Shown piece after piece: positions 1 to 13,700 of a DNA stretch of 64,000 nucleotides. The number at the start of each line of letters is the position of its first letter. Within the stretch, counting starts at the first letter, position 1. Below the pieces are notes generated by a model, which saw only the letters and a list, made by a program, of their open reading frames with translations, had not been told where the DNA came from and did no database searches. The stretch is from Acridotheres tristis (taxonomy: Eukaryota; Chordata; Aves; Passeriformes; Sturnidae), in contig CM072899.1 in assembly GCA_037013685.1 (NCBI GenBank), positions 310,001-374,000 of the forward strand. Direction: 5' to 3'. The position numbers were made by a program, and so were the translations under genes.

Positions 1-1613
1 GTTCAGAGCTTTGGCTGTCACTGGGCTTTCTGAGGAGGTGCCTGTCCATTCTCCTGTGCTGGGTGATAACACCATGGAGCCCAGCTCATCAGGTCTTTGT
101 GGTGGTCAGGTAAAAAGAAGAGTGAAAGATCCTGAAACCAATTGCACTTATGGGAGTGCAGAAATAAGCAAAGGTTATTCCTGTACAGAAACCCCAAAAT
201 GGCAGTTCATGGTCTTTAGGAAGGCTTTCAGGAGATCCTACAGACAAAAAGTCTGCCTGGTCCCTGGGGAGGTTTCTGCTCAGTGCTTGGCAGGAGGGCT
301 CTGCAGAGACCTGGAGAGCTGCAGCAGGTACAGACAGGCGGCCCCATCTCCATCAAGTTCACAGAGTGGGAAGATGAGAGCTGAGTGCTTCAGGCACTGA
401 TGGTTTGTCCTGAATTACATTTTAATCTGTCAAAACAGATGCACAACCACAAATGTTACACGTCGCATTTGTATTTTCCAAGCTCTAATTCCCTGGAGAT
501 TGGTCATTATCATTTCACAGACCCCTCCCAGGACACCTCTTTAGCTGATGGCTCCAACTGTCTCATCTCAGCCCCTGGCTGGGCTGTGCCCTCCACTCAG
601 GCTGATCAAACAACTGGTGTGCTGCTTGTGGAGCCTCCTCTGACTGCTTCTTTTCCAATAAATCTGATGAATTAATTTTTCTTTGGTAGAGTTAGCATTC
701 TGGGAGGCTCCCCAGGAGCTTGGCAGCGTTGGGGTGGGGTTGCTGAGCCCTGCAGGGCTGGGGAACAGCGAAGTGCTGTGTGTGAAGTGGGGCTCTGGCC
801 AAGGAGCCCACAGCCTGGAGTGTGCTTGCCTGGTGGGAGCTCAGGGCTCTTGGCACCTCACATTTTCAGTCCCCACTGTTCCAAACCACTCAGATTTCCT
901 TCCCAAATGTTTAGAGATCAAAGGAGGAGAGAGCAGAAACCAACACATGCTTTCCCTTCCAGCTGCTCCTGCCAAGTGAGTCCCCAGAGGTACTTTGATT
1001 TTTTTTTACAAATCAAGGTTTCTAGAGTGGTGCTGCTTTCTGATCTTTGTGTATACAGCCAGAGTGCTGGGCTCTGTCTGGAGAGGAGATTTCTGCAGGT
1101 TTGGGTGAGAGCTTTTCACAGAGAGGGACAAACTGTGAAGTTCTGTCCATCTGACACCTCTGAAAGGTGCAGTGTCACACTCTTACCCTGGTCATCACAT
1201 GGCTCCTGCCATGGCACCAGCTGAAAAGGAGCAGCTCAGCCCAGCCTAGCTCAGCTCAGCCCAGCCTAGCTCAGCTCAGCCCAGCTGCCTGCAAACCGTG
1301 TGGATCCCTGAGCCCTAGGGCACCCTTTCTGTCCCGGGCTCACAGCCCCTGGCTTGGACAGGCTCCAGGAGCCCCCAGTGGGCAGCAGGTGGCTGCCTGG
1401 GCTCGTCCCCATGCTGGGTGGCTGTGGCACAGCTCCAGGCTCCAGGCTGTGCCAGGGGCTGCTCCTGTGGCGTGCTGGGTGAGTTCACTCCAGGGTAAGA
1501 GTGTCCCAGCCCGAGGTGCTGGTGTCTTGTCTCCAGCTGCAGGAGGCCACGCTGGGTGGGTGCTCCTGGGGGCCTGGGACACCTCTGGAAGCAGCTGTGC
1601 TGTTGTTGTGCAG
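1..1613 (+). other. PLXND1: PLXND1 intron upstream of the first exon in the window
   Basis: I see no exon here. No stretch in any frame resembles the sema domain that must precede the PSI domain starting at 1614, so the window probably opens inside the intron after the last sema exon. It ends in a T/G-rich tract and a CAG acceptor at 1611-1613. The only structure noted is a short 20-bp tandem repeat at 1233-1285. Confidence 0.7.
1233..1285. repeat. 20-bp tandem repeat, about 2.6 copies
   Basis: A 20-bp CT/AG-rich unit (AGCTCAGCCCAGCCTAGCTC) is repeated head to tail from 1233 and 1253, with a partial third copy from 1273. It is intronic and I see no function. Confidence 0.8.
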
Positions 1614-1714
1614 ATGACCCGGGTGAAGGTGGCTGCCTGCAGCCAGTACTCGACGTGCAGGGAGTGCCTGGCTGCTGCTGATGCCTACTGTGGGTGGTGC
1701 ACGATGGAGACCAG
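1614..1714 (+). CDS. PLXND1: PLXND1 exon 1 of 33 in window: start of PSI domain
   Basis: CAG acceptor at 1611-1613 and GT donor at 1715. It encodes [20 protein letters not shown] and then AYCGWC, the cysteine spacing of a plexin PSI domain. It ends two bases into a codon. By comparison with the 36-exon human gene this is probably exon 4. Confidence 0.93.
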
Positions 1715-4700
1715 GTAGGACCAGCCCTTCGGTGTCCCACTGCCCTTCAGGGAATCCTTTGGCCCTCAAGCCTGTGCTAGAATTTCTGGTGCCTTTTGTA
1801 TTTCCCCAGAGACACACTACCAACAGTCTTTTTCCATTCCTTAAAAAATCCATGCTGTTAGAAACAATTGCATCTGACCCAAAGGGTCAGGATGGGTTGG
1901 GATGCTCTTCAGAGCCAAGATTCCACCATAGCTGCATTGTCATGCCACAGGCAGCTGCCAGTACAAAGAATCTCTTGCAGGTGTCAAACCTTGGGACTGG
2001 GAGAACCCACACTCTGTGAAAGTCCATCTTTTGCCCCTGCAGATCTCATCTATCAGTAGAAGACAATCACATGCAAAAGGGGATATCCAAAATTAGATTC
2101 CACATTTGAAAACTGAAGATGTTGGACAAAATGTCATCCTCTCCTCCTGAGCTTGGGCTCAGCCTGGCCTTTTCCTCCTTCCTCAGTCCTGCTGCTCCAC
2201 TGGGGCTGTGGGAGTACATGTTTTTATTATGGCAAGCAGACACTTTAAACAGCAGCAAACGTTAAGGCTTAGCTGCATGGGTGAAGGAGAAAGATACAAC
2301 ACAAGATTTTCTCGGGAGTTTCCCTCACAATTTTTATCAAATGTTTTCAAAGCCATCAATATGAGCTGTTCCTCTGTTTTTTGCAGATGTTCTCTGCAGC
2401 ACGAGTGCACCAACTTCACAGGGACCAACTTCTGGGCAAGTGTGAGTGAAGGAGTGCAGCAGTGCCCTTCCATGACCATCCTGGAGCCTGAGATCAACAT
2501 TGACAAAGAGAACCCGGTGCGTTTGATGCCAGTTCCAAATCACTCCCTGCAGTGTCTCCGGAGCCACTGCCTGCTCCAGGGTGGGTGACATCCTCCCGTG
2601 CAGCAGCACAGCCTCGTGCCTTGGATGTGGCTCAGGGGATGCTGAGCAGGGGATGCTGAGCAGGACTGTGGCTCCTGGATGTGGCTCAGGGGATGCTGAG
2701 CAGGGGATGCTGAGCAGGACTGTGGCTCCTGGATGTGGCTCAGGGGATGCTGCATCAGGCCAAGGCTCTCAGGGAGCTGGGGGTGACCTGCACCCCACAG
2801 CCTGAGCCAGCTGGATGCCAGGTCTGTGGGCAAACAGCACCTAGAGCTGAGCCCACAGCAAAAACCACCAAACTGCTGCCCCAAACACACAGGGCAGGGT
2901 CACAACAATTCAAATACAATCAGCTGCACACAGCTGAGTCAACTCATTTCCTGGTTATGTATGTTGCTGTTTTAAAGTATTTAAATTATATTTTAGAGGT
3001 TTTCACCAAAATATTATTTGTTTCAAGACGGACCCTGTCTGTGGGCTTGTTTTGGAGTTGCCTACCTCTGAAGAGCTTCTAAAATGTTGACAATTTCTAA
3101 ATATAATTTTCTGTGATAATAGCTTACTTTTTTGTCTAATATAGGCCCTGATAATACAAATAAATGGAACTATCCCGAACTTGAATGGAACAAATATTTC
3201 ATGTGACTATGGAAACAACATCCACACAGTAGCTAGAGTTGCTGGGGATTATGTAAACCAATTTATTTATTGCAGTTTGCTTCCACGTGAGAAATATCCA
3301 GCATTTCCTGATGACCAAGGTATGTAGAGGCAAACAAGCTGTGTTCTTTCTAACCACTTTTGTGGACATAGTTTTCAATAGGCTTTATTTATTTTTTCAG
3401 TTGTATGTGCAGTTAATGCATAAAGGGAAGAAAAGCCCGAAGCTGCTTCTGTTTTACAGGGCATATGACTCTGAAATGTAGGAGTTCCACCATCTTTACA
3501 TGAATTGATAGTATTGCAAATCTATCAATTTTTGGTTTAAATGTCAGAATTTAAATGCCAGTTTATGTACTTATTCTTATCTGGTTTGACCTTCTACTTT
3601 AGAATTAGTGTGTACTAAGTAAAAGGTGTTTTAGCCCTGGGCAAATAATGTAGTTTTTTATATTGATATTTTCAATTGCTCTGTTTAATTTCCCTCCCAA
3701 ACACACGCTGCCTTTCAGAAGTTCTGGAGGAGTGAGTGGGTACCTAAAGGAGCTCAGGAGCTCCTGGCCCCCATTTTGCAGTCAAAAGCCAGACAGAGGT
3801 GTCCAGTGTCCCCTGTTTTCCATTGGTGCCAAGGGGTGCCTGTCTCGAGGCTCCCTGGAGCTGCTCCAGGGGAGATGAGTGGAGGAGGCTGGAGACCTGA
3901 ACTGGCCACTGGGCCATGGAGCCAGCCCCTCTCAGTGCCTTTGGAGACGTTGGATGCTTCGGTCCAGACCTGAGTGCTTGCTAAATTTTCATCCTTCAAG
4001 ACTGGTGTGAATGTGCTATTGAAGATAGCTGACTTGAGTAAGGGGAGAATTAGCTTGTCCTTTTGAAAATTCCCTTTTTCTAGGCCCATTTGTAAAGCTG
4101 CATTGCTTTGCTCCCAAACTATCCAAAGAATGGGAGATCATTAACTGCTCTGTATTGTTGGTTACAGCAATGTCCAAATGAATTTCTGGAATCCAGTGCA
4201 CTGATTTATTGTCTGTATTCTGAAAGAGTCATTGTTTCTTCTCCCTGGTGCTTATATGGCAAAATTGCAAAGAAAAAAACATTAGGCAATTTAGGGGGGA
4301 GGGAAGGTAGTATGGTGTATTGAGCAGCCAAAAAAGGGATTTCCTCTCTCTGCAGGTTTGCTGGCACAGGGAAGTGAGCGGGATTTTAAAACATGATAAC
4401 TAACATGTTTTAATTACCACTTTTTAAAAATTATAATTTAGCACCAACTGTATACGTGAAGACAATAATTAAATCTGCTAATTAACACTTGCATAACATG
4501 CTGGGATTTTGTGCCGAAAGTCACCATGTTCTTTTCTGTGAGAGTAATGTAAAGTGCTGATTTGGGAGGGAAGAGCTGAAGGTCAGAGGAGAAAGGATGA
4601 CTGGTCCAAGTTCTGAAATGCAGTTCGGAGGAAGCCCTAGAGAAAACAAATCAGGTTTAGCCCTTGTTTTCCCAAGGGTCTCTCTTGTCTGTTGGTTGTG

Positions 4701-7700
4701 AGTGTGAGCAAGGGGCTGTTGCAACCCAATATTCTTTGGCTTGATTTTCTCAGACCACGTGGTTGTCGAAGCTTCTCTCCGGGTCAACAACAAAAACATT
4801 ATCCGGGCCAATTTCACCATCTATGATTGCAAAAGGATTGTAACCATTTACCCCAGGAGAGCGTAAGAGCCGCCGGTGCAGGCGGGGCGCGGGGTGGCCG
4901 CGGTGGGGCGGCCAGGGCAGGGGCCAGCCCGGGATCGCCGGGTTTGCCCCGTGGGCTCGGGGGGCACGTGGCTGGGCAGGGTTTGCAGGATCCTGGGCGG
5001 TGTGGTGCCACGGGAGGGTCCTCTCGCCATCTGGACATGCTGCGTTTCTTTTAAACATGAATAATGTTTAAAAATAAGGCTTTTTCTGTTAACCCTTCGG
5101 CAACAGAGGTGGCCTCCCCAGCAGTGTGTGGGGGCATCTGTGGGGCACTGGGGAAGGGAGGGTCGGGCTCTCTTGCGCACCAAAACTCATCCAGCTCCCA
5201 GGAGCATTACAGCAGGACCTGACCACCCCCCATGTCTGTGTGAACAGCAGGGAGAGTCTTAGTCAGATCCAGCATGCTGGGCTCCTCAGAGACACAGATG
5301 AGGGGAAAGAGCGTTTTTTTGGGAAAGATGTATTTTTCCTGAGCATGGAGGGTGGCTCTCAGCCTGCCATGGCCTGAGGCCAGGCAGGGATGCCTGGGGG
5401 TGATGGGCTCTGGCCACATCCCCTGCCAGGTCCCAGGGAGAGGAGAGGGAAATCCAGCACCTGCCGTGGGTTTTTCTAGGCACCATTAAGGGCTGAACAG
5501 TGTGAAGATGGGTTGCAGGGCTGAGGTGTGGCCCCTCTGAGCAACCTACACTCTGCTTTTCTCACCTTGCCTTTGCCATTTCAGGTGCACCAGCTGTCTC
5601 TCGGCCAGGTGGAAGTGTCACTGGTGCCCCTCTGCCTACAGCTGTGTCTCCAACCACTCCCAGTGTGAGGATGCACTGTGGATGGAGGTGAGGCTCCTTC
5701 AGCTCGGGCTCTGAGCCTCCTCCAGCAGTGACCAGCACTTGCTGGCCATGGCTTGTGCCCTGCTGGGGTTGGGGCACCCTCCCCAGCTGGTGTTCAGGAG
5801 GGGTGGGCAGGGCTGGGCTGGGCTGATGGGTGCATGGTAGCCATACCCTTAGCTTTGCCTCGAGATTGCTGTATGTTAATAATGTGCTGGAGCACCACTG
5901 GGGTGCTCACTCAGAGGAGAAAATCACCCCTTTCCAAATTGCAGCTTTCATACCCAGAGGCTCAGAGTTTTCCTACTACTGAAATTTAAATTGAAGTTAA
6001 TTTAAATAAAATGGGCCTTTTAGCAATCAATCTGCTCTAGATCCAAGCCAAGCTTTTACTCTGTAAATTGAATATCCCTTTTGCACTGGTGCTCTGCTCT
6101 TAACTCAGGTCTCTAGTGTTCCCCCTGCTCATCATGGAGAGGAGTTTGGCCCCATGTCAGGTGTCCCACCCCTCTCAGGCTGAGCCCAGGGCCAGCCCTG
6201 GCACCCACTCTCCTCCAGTGGGGAGGAGTTGGGGCATTCTGAGTGCAGGGCATTGAGGTGGGGCTGAAGCCACCAGTACAGCTCCAGATCCTGTAAATCC
6301 CTGGGAAATGGGCATGGAGAAGTCCCTGCCAGGTGGCAGCTCCCAGCAGCACAGGGCAGTGTGCTGGGATCAGCTGTGCCTGCCTGTGCATACCCAGGTG
6401 TTTTGGGGAAGCATCCTCTTCTTTGTCCACCTCACAGGTTTCAGTGTCTGGCCTTTTCCCTGGCTGTCTGGATGGGTGCTGGGAAGTTGCAAACCATCCT
6501 GATGGCTGCTGCTGTTGGGTGCCTGTCGTGTGCCAGGGCCTGGGAGCCCTGCAGGGGTTGTGGCACACGCTGGCTGTGTGTGCTGCTGGCACTGCTGTGT
6601 GCTCGTGCCAGGGACTGGGGGGTGCCAGTCTCAGCAGTGACACTGGGTGACATCAGGGCTGTGGGGTCACCTGGGGACTGCCTTGGCTTAGTCCTCAATT
6701 AGCAGAGGACTGACTTTACCTCCTTGGATCTCCTGCTCCAGAGGTGCAGTTGGGCTGGATGCTGATGTGCTTGGGCATGTTTGTTTTCTCTCTGAGCCTC
6801 CTGCTGCTCTTGTGAGCAGCTGCAGGAGAGGTGCTCTGTAGCCCTGGAAACGTGGTGTTTTCATCGTGCAGTTGGAGCTTTTGGTAAACAAACCACCTGA
6901 GCATGGCTCTGCAGGGAAAGCTGCACTGTACAGCTCTGCCTGCAGCACCTTGGACATTCTGCCCCTTTCCTCTGATCCAGATGTGAAGGATGTAGTCAGA
7001 TGGGAGCTCTGTTTCTGGTGGCTATGAACAGGAGGAGAAGGGGCTGCAAGATGACAAGTTAATCAATCCTCTAAAGTGTATTTCTCTGGGAAGCTGTGCC
7101 TGCTCTTGTGGCATGCAGGGACTCACCAGGCTAGGGGAGGTTTTGCTTGAAATTGTAGCCATGCTGGTTTTATTTTAACTCCTTTTATTCCCTTGGAAGA
7201 GATTTGGGACTGAAATCTCTCCCCATTCATTTGCTTTGCTGTTTTGCTGCCCTTATCACATTCTTCTCTGTTATTTAATCTCCTTGTTTAGGCAGCACCA
7301 ACTGTGCTTGGTTAGATGAGTGTCTTGACAGAAGCGAAACATTTTTTCCACAGTCAAACAGGCACTTCCAGGTAGTTCCCTGACCTCTATCTAGGTCTGG
7401 GGAGGGCAGGAGAGAAACCTCCCCCTGCTGCATGTCTGGTCTCAGGGATGTGTCAGGACAGGCATCCCAGCCCTGGGAGGGCAGGCTTAGCCTCTCCTTG
7501 GAGCAGCAGCAGCACTGGCATCAGTGGAGCCACAGCAGGACAGCCTTTAATGTGAGCAGGAGGAAATCCTGCCTGCTGCAAATGATTCTGCATAATGGAC
7601 CAAGTATTTTGTTATCTTTTACCCCAATAGCTCCACTGTCACAGGCATTACTCTGGATGTGCCCTGGGGCCATGCACAATCTGGCTTCATTTTTGCTGTA

Positions 7701-10700
7701 GTTTTGCAGTGTGATTTACGTCTCATGAGAGAACAGGACGGGTTTGTCACATAGACTGGAATTCTGAGTCAGCTCCAGTGTCTGAGACATCAATTTAAAA
7801 CGAGAACAAAAGTAGGGAGACAGATGACCTTTTAAAATCATTTTTCAGCTTCATTTAAGCCTTTCAGTGCAGCTGCCCTACTACTGCAGCCCCCCAGCTG
7901 AAGCCCCTGTAGTTGCTCCTACCCTTTCCCTGTACACACAGCCTGTGTGCACACACAGCCACTCTGCAGTGCTGCTGGGAGCTTGGACACCCTGGGACAG
8001 ACTGCAGGTGCTGCCAGGAGCGAGCAGTGCACTGGCTGGGACATGGAGGGTCACACTGGTACATCTGCCATTGGAGGTGGCAGTGCCTCCTTTCAGAGTC
8101 ATTCTGGCCCTGTCAAGGCTGGGTGGCAGCTGAGGTTCAGGTACACAGTCACTGTACTGTAACTGGCACTACCTGCTTCCAGTGAAATGAATCCTGTCAA
8201 GGACCACGATGTCTCCTCTTCCCTTGTTGCTGAGGATGCTCAGCACGCACCCAGCTAACCCCTTTTTCCCTTATTTTTGTACCTAGCAGAAGAAAATGGA
8301 CTGTCCTCGAATAGTACCTGCCCCTTTGGAGCCAATGCCCACGGGTGTGTCTCGGAACATCATGATCTCACTGGCCAATGCAACTTTCCCTAAGGTAAAA
8401 GAGTTCCTAAAGGCATTGGGAAGGTTTGGACAGGTGTTTGGGGGAAATAAAACTCCCTGTTCTCTCGTGCGTGGGAGCATGCTGGTGTCATGCTCTCCCA
8501 GCCCCTCCTGCCAGCCTGGCCCCAGTGCCCTGAGGAGTGAAGGACACAGCTCTGAGTGGTGGGCAGGGAGCCGCGTCTGAACCACAGTGCTTCAGTATAG
8601 CATGGAAGCATTGTTTAACTTCAGATTGCCACTGCAGAGCTTGTTTGGTGTGAAAATGTCCTTCAGGTCATCACTACAGAGCTTGTTTGGTGTGAAAAAG
8701 TATTTTTTGTGAAATTTTCTGACACGCTGATTCTAAAAGTGAAAAGCAGGAGCGGACATCAAATGGTGCCTTTGGAGATGTGCTGCATGCCTGAGACAAC
8801 CAGAGGAATTTGGGGCAAAGAGGCTGATCACTGAGAAAGTGCTTGAGTAAGCTCTGGTGTTTGTAGAAATCTGCCCTGAGTAATTTTGGCTCAGATCAGC
8901 AGGGCTCATGGGGCCAGGTTTGCCTTGTCCCTGCTGATGATTCCAGCACCCTGGGCAGCCAAGTGGCTCCTTGTTCTTCAGGAGAGGAGAGTTTTGGAAG
9001 TGCTGGTGGAGCTGTTCTGACGTGCTGGAGGGTGCAGCTGGAGACTCTGGAGGCACCACTCCCCCCACACCTCCTTGCCCTTGGCACAGGGGCAGAGCAG
9101 ACCCTCATGCCTGCATGGGGTGGCCTTTTCCTGCACAGCTCCAGCCTCCAGGAAGGAGGCTGTGACCTCTGCAATCAGCAAAACAGGGTGAGAAATCCTT
9201 CTTCCTGTGTGGATGCTTTAGGTGGCCAAGGAGGAAGCAATAGTGCATGGAGCCCACAGGAAATTGAGTCAGCAGGAAAGGGGCAGCAGGAGAGGCTCTG
9301 GCAGTCTGGCTTCCTTCTGCTCACTGTCCCAGGGTGCTGGGGAGGGCTCCTTTTCCTTCCCTCTCTGGAGGAGCTCATGAGTGCTGCTGAAGCTGGGAGC
9401 CTCAGGGATGTGCCCAGACCCCTGTGCTGCAGCAGGGACAGGAGGCAGGGCTGTGGGTGGCCTGCAGAGCCAGAGCTGCCTGGGCACAGGTGATGCACTG
9501 GGCAGGATTCTGCCTGTGTCTTTGCTGAGCCAGCAGCTGCCTGCCAGGAGCCTGGTGCTTCCTTCCATGTCTTTTATCAGATCTGCCAGTTTTCAAAGGG
9601 TAGCTAGACCTCAGTAGTGGTGGAGCATCAGCTGTTTGGAGATAGGATTTTTTTCCTGCAGGATGTGGGCACAGCAATAATTTGGTGCAGGATATCATCC
9701 TTGTGTTATCAGGAAAACAGCATAGAAATCTTTGAACGTGTTCTCAGCTGGGTCCTTGTTTGAATTAGAGATTTGCTCTGTGTAGTTGTTGGGAGGAGGA
9801 GGAAGAAGGTGATTGAGCCGAAATAACAGACTGATTTGGACTGGTTTGGACAAGGTGTCCTGGGACAACGTTGGCTCTCAGTCTGCACTGCAGCATGAGT
9901 TCCACACACCCCGGCCCAGAGGACTGGGGTTACAAGAGCCCAGCCAGGCTCATCTCCTGGCCTGCACCTTTAGTGCCAGGTACTGATCTCCTGTTGGACT
10001 TGGACAGAGTTCAGGTGCCAGTGGCAGAATTGAGGAGGGACACGGACCCTGCTGATCGACTGACAGACAGAGAACTGCACAAAATGGTTCTTGCAGCCAT
10101 CCTGCCCTTGTCTTGCCTCTCCTAGGAGACAGCTCTGGAGTGCCATTTCGGGACAGACGGGACGTTTGAAGCCCGGTGGGTGAACTCCTCTGCCGTGGAG
10201 TGTGTTCATGTGCTGGTGAGTCGAGGGGTGAGGCTGCCAGCCCTGCTTCCCCAGGCTGAGGATCAGGTCCGAGGGCAGGCAGGGTCTCACCCCCAACCTC
10301 CCACCTGGCAGTGGGACACCACTTGCTCTCTTCCCTCCATCTCTCACTCCTGCATTCTCCCCTCTGGGCTCTCTGTGTGTGCTGGTGCTGGCAGGGCACA
10401 CACATGTCACCAGTGCTGTGGGGATCTGCAGTGGCTTTGGCCCCTGCTCCCCTGAGGCTTGGGAAAGAGCTGCTTGTTTACCTTTCTAAATGGGAAGAGT
10501 TCAGTTCAGGCAAAAAAATCGGCCACCTTTCAGGATTGCTGTTTCTGCAGCTTTTATTTTGAACAAGGAATTGGCCTGAGAAAATGCTGTGGTGCTCACT
10601 GGAAAGCAGTGTATGGTTGTCAGGGGGAGAATTGCACCTGCAAATTTTGGGCTTTCACCAGTAGGAATATTGCAAGTGGAAGCTGGAGAAGAGCACTTTT

Positions 10701-13700
10701 CCATCACGTCACCTGTATCACAGCCCTGCACTGAGAATGTGCAGACAAGCCATGCTGTTCATTTTCCTGTCCTTTTCTGCTAAAAATAGCAGCAACCCAG
10801 GGCTCTGTGCTCACCACGATATGCACTGTATCCTGGTGCCCTTTGCGGGGACTTCAGCAGAATAATTAAAACAAAACAGCTGTCCCACTTCTTCTGCTAA
10901 AGATCAGACCCTTGTGAGTAGAGGAGCAGTGGTCAAAGAAGCCTCACAAGAAAGGTTAATCCACGTAGAGTATGTGTGTGTAACCTCCTCTTTTACTAAA
11001 TTTCATAAGTTTTTGTTTGTTTCTTGTGTGCAGCTCCACACATCAGAAAAAAGCCATCGCTTCCCAGTGAACCTTCAGCTGAAGGACAAACCAGACAGAT
11101 TTATCGACAGTCCGGAGATGATGACAGGTCTGAGTTGAAAATATTTTTATGCTCTTCTCATCTGGTTGGCTTGAGTGACTCTCAGACCTGGGCAGAGTTT
11201 ATGGCTGCAGGAGAGAGGCCATAGCTCCAGTGGGCACAGTGCAGTTCCTTCTCTCAGGCACATGGAGAAAGGGTTTTTACCCAGAGTCACCCCCCTTGGA
11301 CATGAGCCCAGAGCCCAGACTGGCACCCACAACATCCCTGTTAGAGCCAGCCAAAGCCCAGCTCTGCCCAGGAGTGGAGGCAGCTCAGGTCTCACCTGCC
11401 AGCAGTGCATGGCACAGGTTACCTGGTGCTCTCAGTCACAGAAGGGGTGCGGGCTAGAGAGGAATTCCTCCAGGGGAGAGAAGGGATGGGGCAGGGCTCT
11501 TCCCTCAGCTCTCACAGGAGTATGGCATCAAGGTTCCACATGCTGTGAAAATTGAGTCCTCCTTCTTCCTTCCTCTGCTGAGAAGGAAGAAAATGTGTAA
11601 GCACATTTCACCCCTGGCCTATTCTCTGTCTCTGTGAAGAATAGCTGGATTCCCAAAAAAGCCCTTGCTACATCAGCAAACTGAGGAGGGCAGGCAGGCA
11701 GACTCGAAATGAGTCAGACTCAGACAAGGTAGCCAGGCAGGAGAGCCCAGAGCCAGGCTGGCACAGCGGCTGCCACACCGCAGCCAGAGGTTTGGCAGTG
11801 CCCCTTGCCCAGGGCTCTGGCTGGAGAAACCTTTCCAAGCTCCTTTGCCTCTCGAGGGTGTCAGCAGCTCTCAGAAGGGGCTGATTTATCTGAGGTGCAC
11901 AGGAGCCCGAAGACAGCTTTCCTTTGGAGGGTAGCTGTGACAGAGAGAAAGACACGAGCACCAAAAAGCAGTGACCAGGATAGAAAGGTTTCCCCATGAT
12001 AAATCCCTGTGAATGGAGGAGGATTATCTTGAAAAGTGAAAATACCTGGGAATACCAGCATGGGCAGGCATGAGATCTGGTTTCTCTGCAGAAAGAAGAG
12101 GGCATAATTTTGCAATACAGTGGTAACCCTGAGGAGGGGGGTGGGGCACTGGGTTTTGGCTGTGTGGAAGACTCAGTTCTCTGTGTGGGTGGTGCTGGGA
12201 GCAGGAACCACAGCAGAAAAAGCCTGGTGGAATTCCCCTCCTCCTGCATGGAGAAGGAGCTCGTTTACATAGGCCGTGTTTGCATCCATCGGAACTGGCC
12301 AGAATATTTGGAGTTCCCACGGGACTGTCAGGCTGCTCTGGCTCCTCCTCGCCTTGCTCAGGCTGGTGTGAGTCACATTAGAGAGACTGCCTTGCATAAG
12401 GGAGCTGCCAGACAAACATGGGCATCTTTTAAAGTGTCTTTAATGAAATCACTCATGTTAGTGTTTATTATTTCAATATTTATTAGTTTTTATTGTACAC
12501 TCTGTTTTGATAGCCCATTGAAGGAATACAAGCTCTGCTATTGGTTGGAAAACCACCCAGTGTAACTCCCTGGGGGGACTGCAGATGACATGGAATATAC
12601 TTTTTTTTTTGTAGAGAATAGGAGAGACCCTCAGTACCAGTGACGTTTCATTAGCATGGCACAGGGAGAGTGTTGGTGCTGATGAAGTTTCATTAGCACA
12701 GCACAGCAGAGCGTTGAGGCTGAGGGACTCATTAGTTGCTCATGAAGTGCCTTAAGATGCTCCTGTGAGCAGAAGTGCCAAATGTGTCTGTTTCTGTGTT
12801 TTATGTACTCCTGCAAAGTCTCCTGTGGGGAAAAGGGTGTGAAAGCCATGTTTCCTGAGCATTTCTGACTGTCACCTCCCTGGGTACCCACACTCGAGTG
12901 GCAGAAGTCCTGAGGCTGGAGAGGAAATGTAACCCAGGGCACCAAATGTAAAGGCAGTATAAGAAAAACATATGGAAGCTGAGCTGGTCTGAAGGGAAAA
13001 GAAGTCAATGAAAGGGGTCTGTGGTCACAGGGGGAAGGAAAGAACTGTAAACACTGTACAAAGCACAAACCACTCCATTTTTGTCAGTGTGGAAGCAATG
13101 TGATTGCTTTCCTGGCAGGTTGGAGCCAACTTTGCCAAGCAGCTTCCCATGTGGATGCTGAAAGCTGGAAACATGTAGCATTAACTGACAAATGTTCCGA
13201 GTTTGGGTGTTGCTTGTTTTTCAAGGAAGAGAAAAAGGAAAAGAAAGTGCTAAACTATATTGTAGTGTGAACAAGCACCCAGGCCTCCTGGGGAATCTGC
13301 AGGATGGTGGCCAAGTGCTGCCTCATCTCACGGTGTGTGCAGGCTGCTCTGCTCGCCCGCTGGATTTCAGCTTTGCTGGGGTTCCTGCAGCTGGCAGGGG
13401 TGAGCTGGGGGGACCGTGTGTGTTTGATTGCCTGGGGCTGAGCAGAGCTGTGAGAGCCTCGGGCCGGGAGCTCACAGTGTTGTCTCTGTCTGGTGCTCCA
13501 GTGGAGGTGTACAACTGCGCCACCGGCAGCGCCGACTGCTCCCAGTGCCTGGGCAGGGAGGACCTGGGGCACCGCTGCCTCTGGAGCGAGGGCAGCTCCA
13601 GCTGCAGGCTGCAGACCGAGCCTCCACAGCTCCCTGAAGCCTGCCCAGCCCCGGAGATTCGCAAGGTAAGAGCTGAAGGCAGCGTGGAGGGTGCTCACGG

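Noticed and set aside
1..400. 129-codon plus-strand ORF at the window start as a sema-domain exon
   Set aside because: No similarity to the sema domain and no acceptor/donor pair in phase with the exon at 1614; it also begins at TTG.
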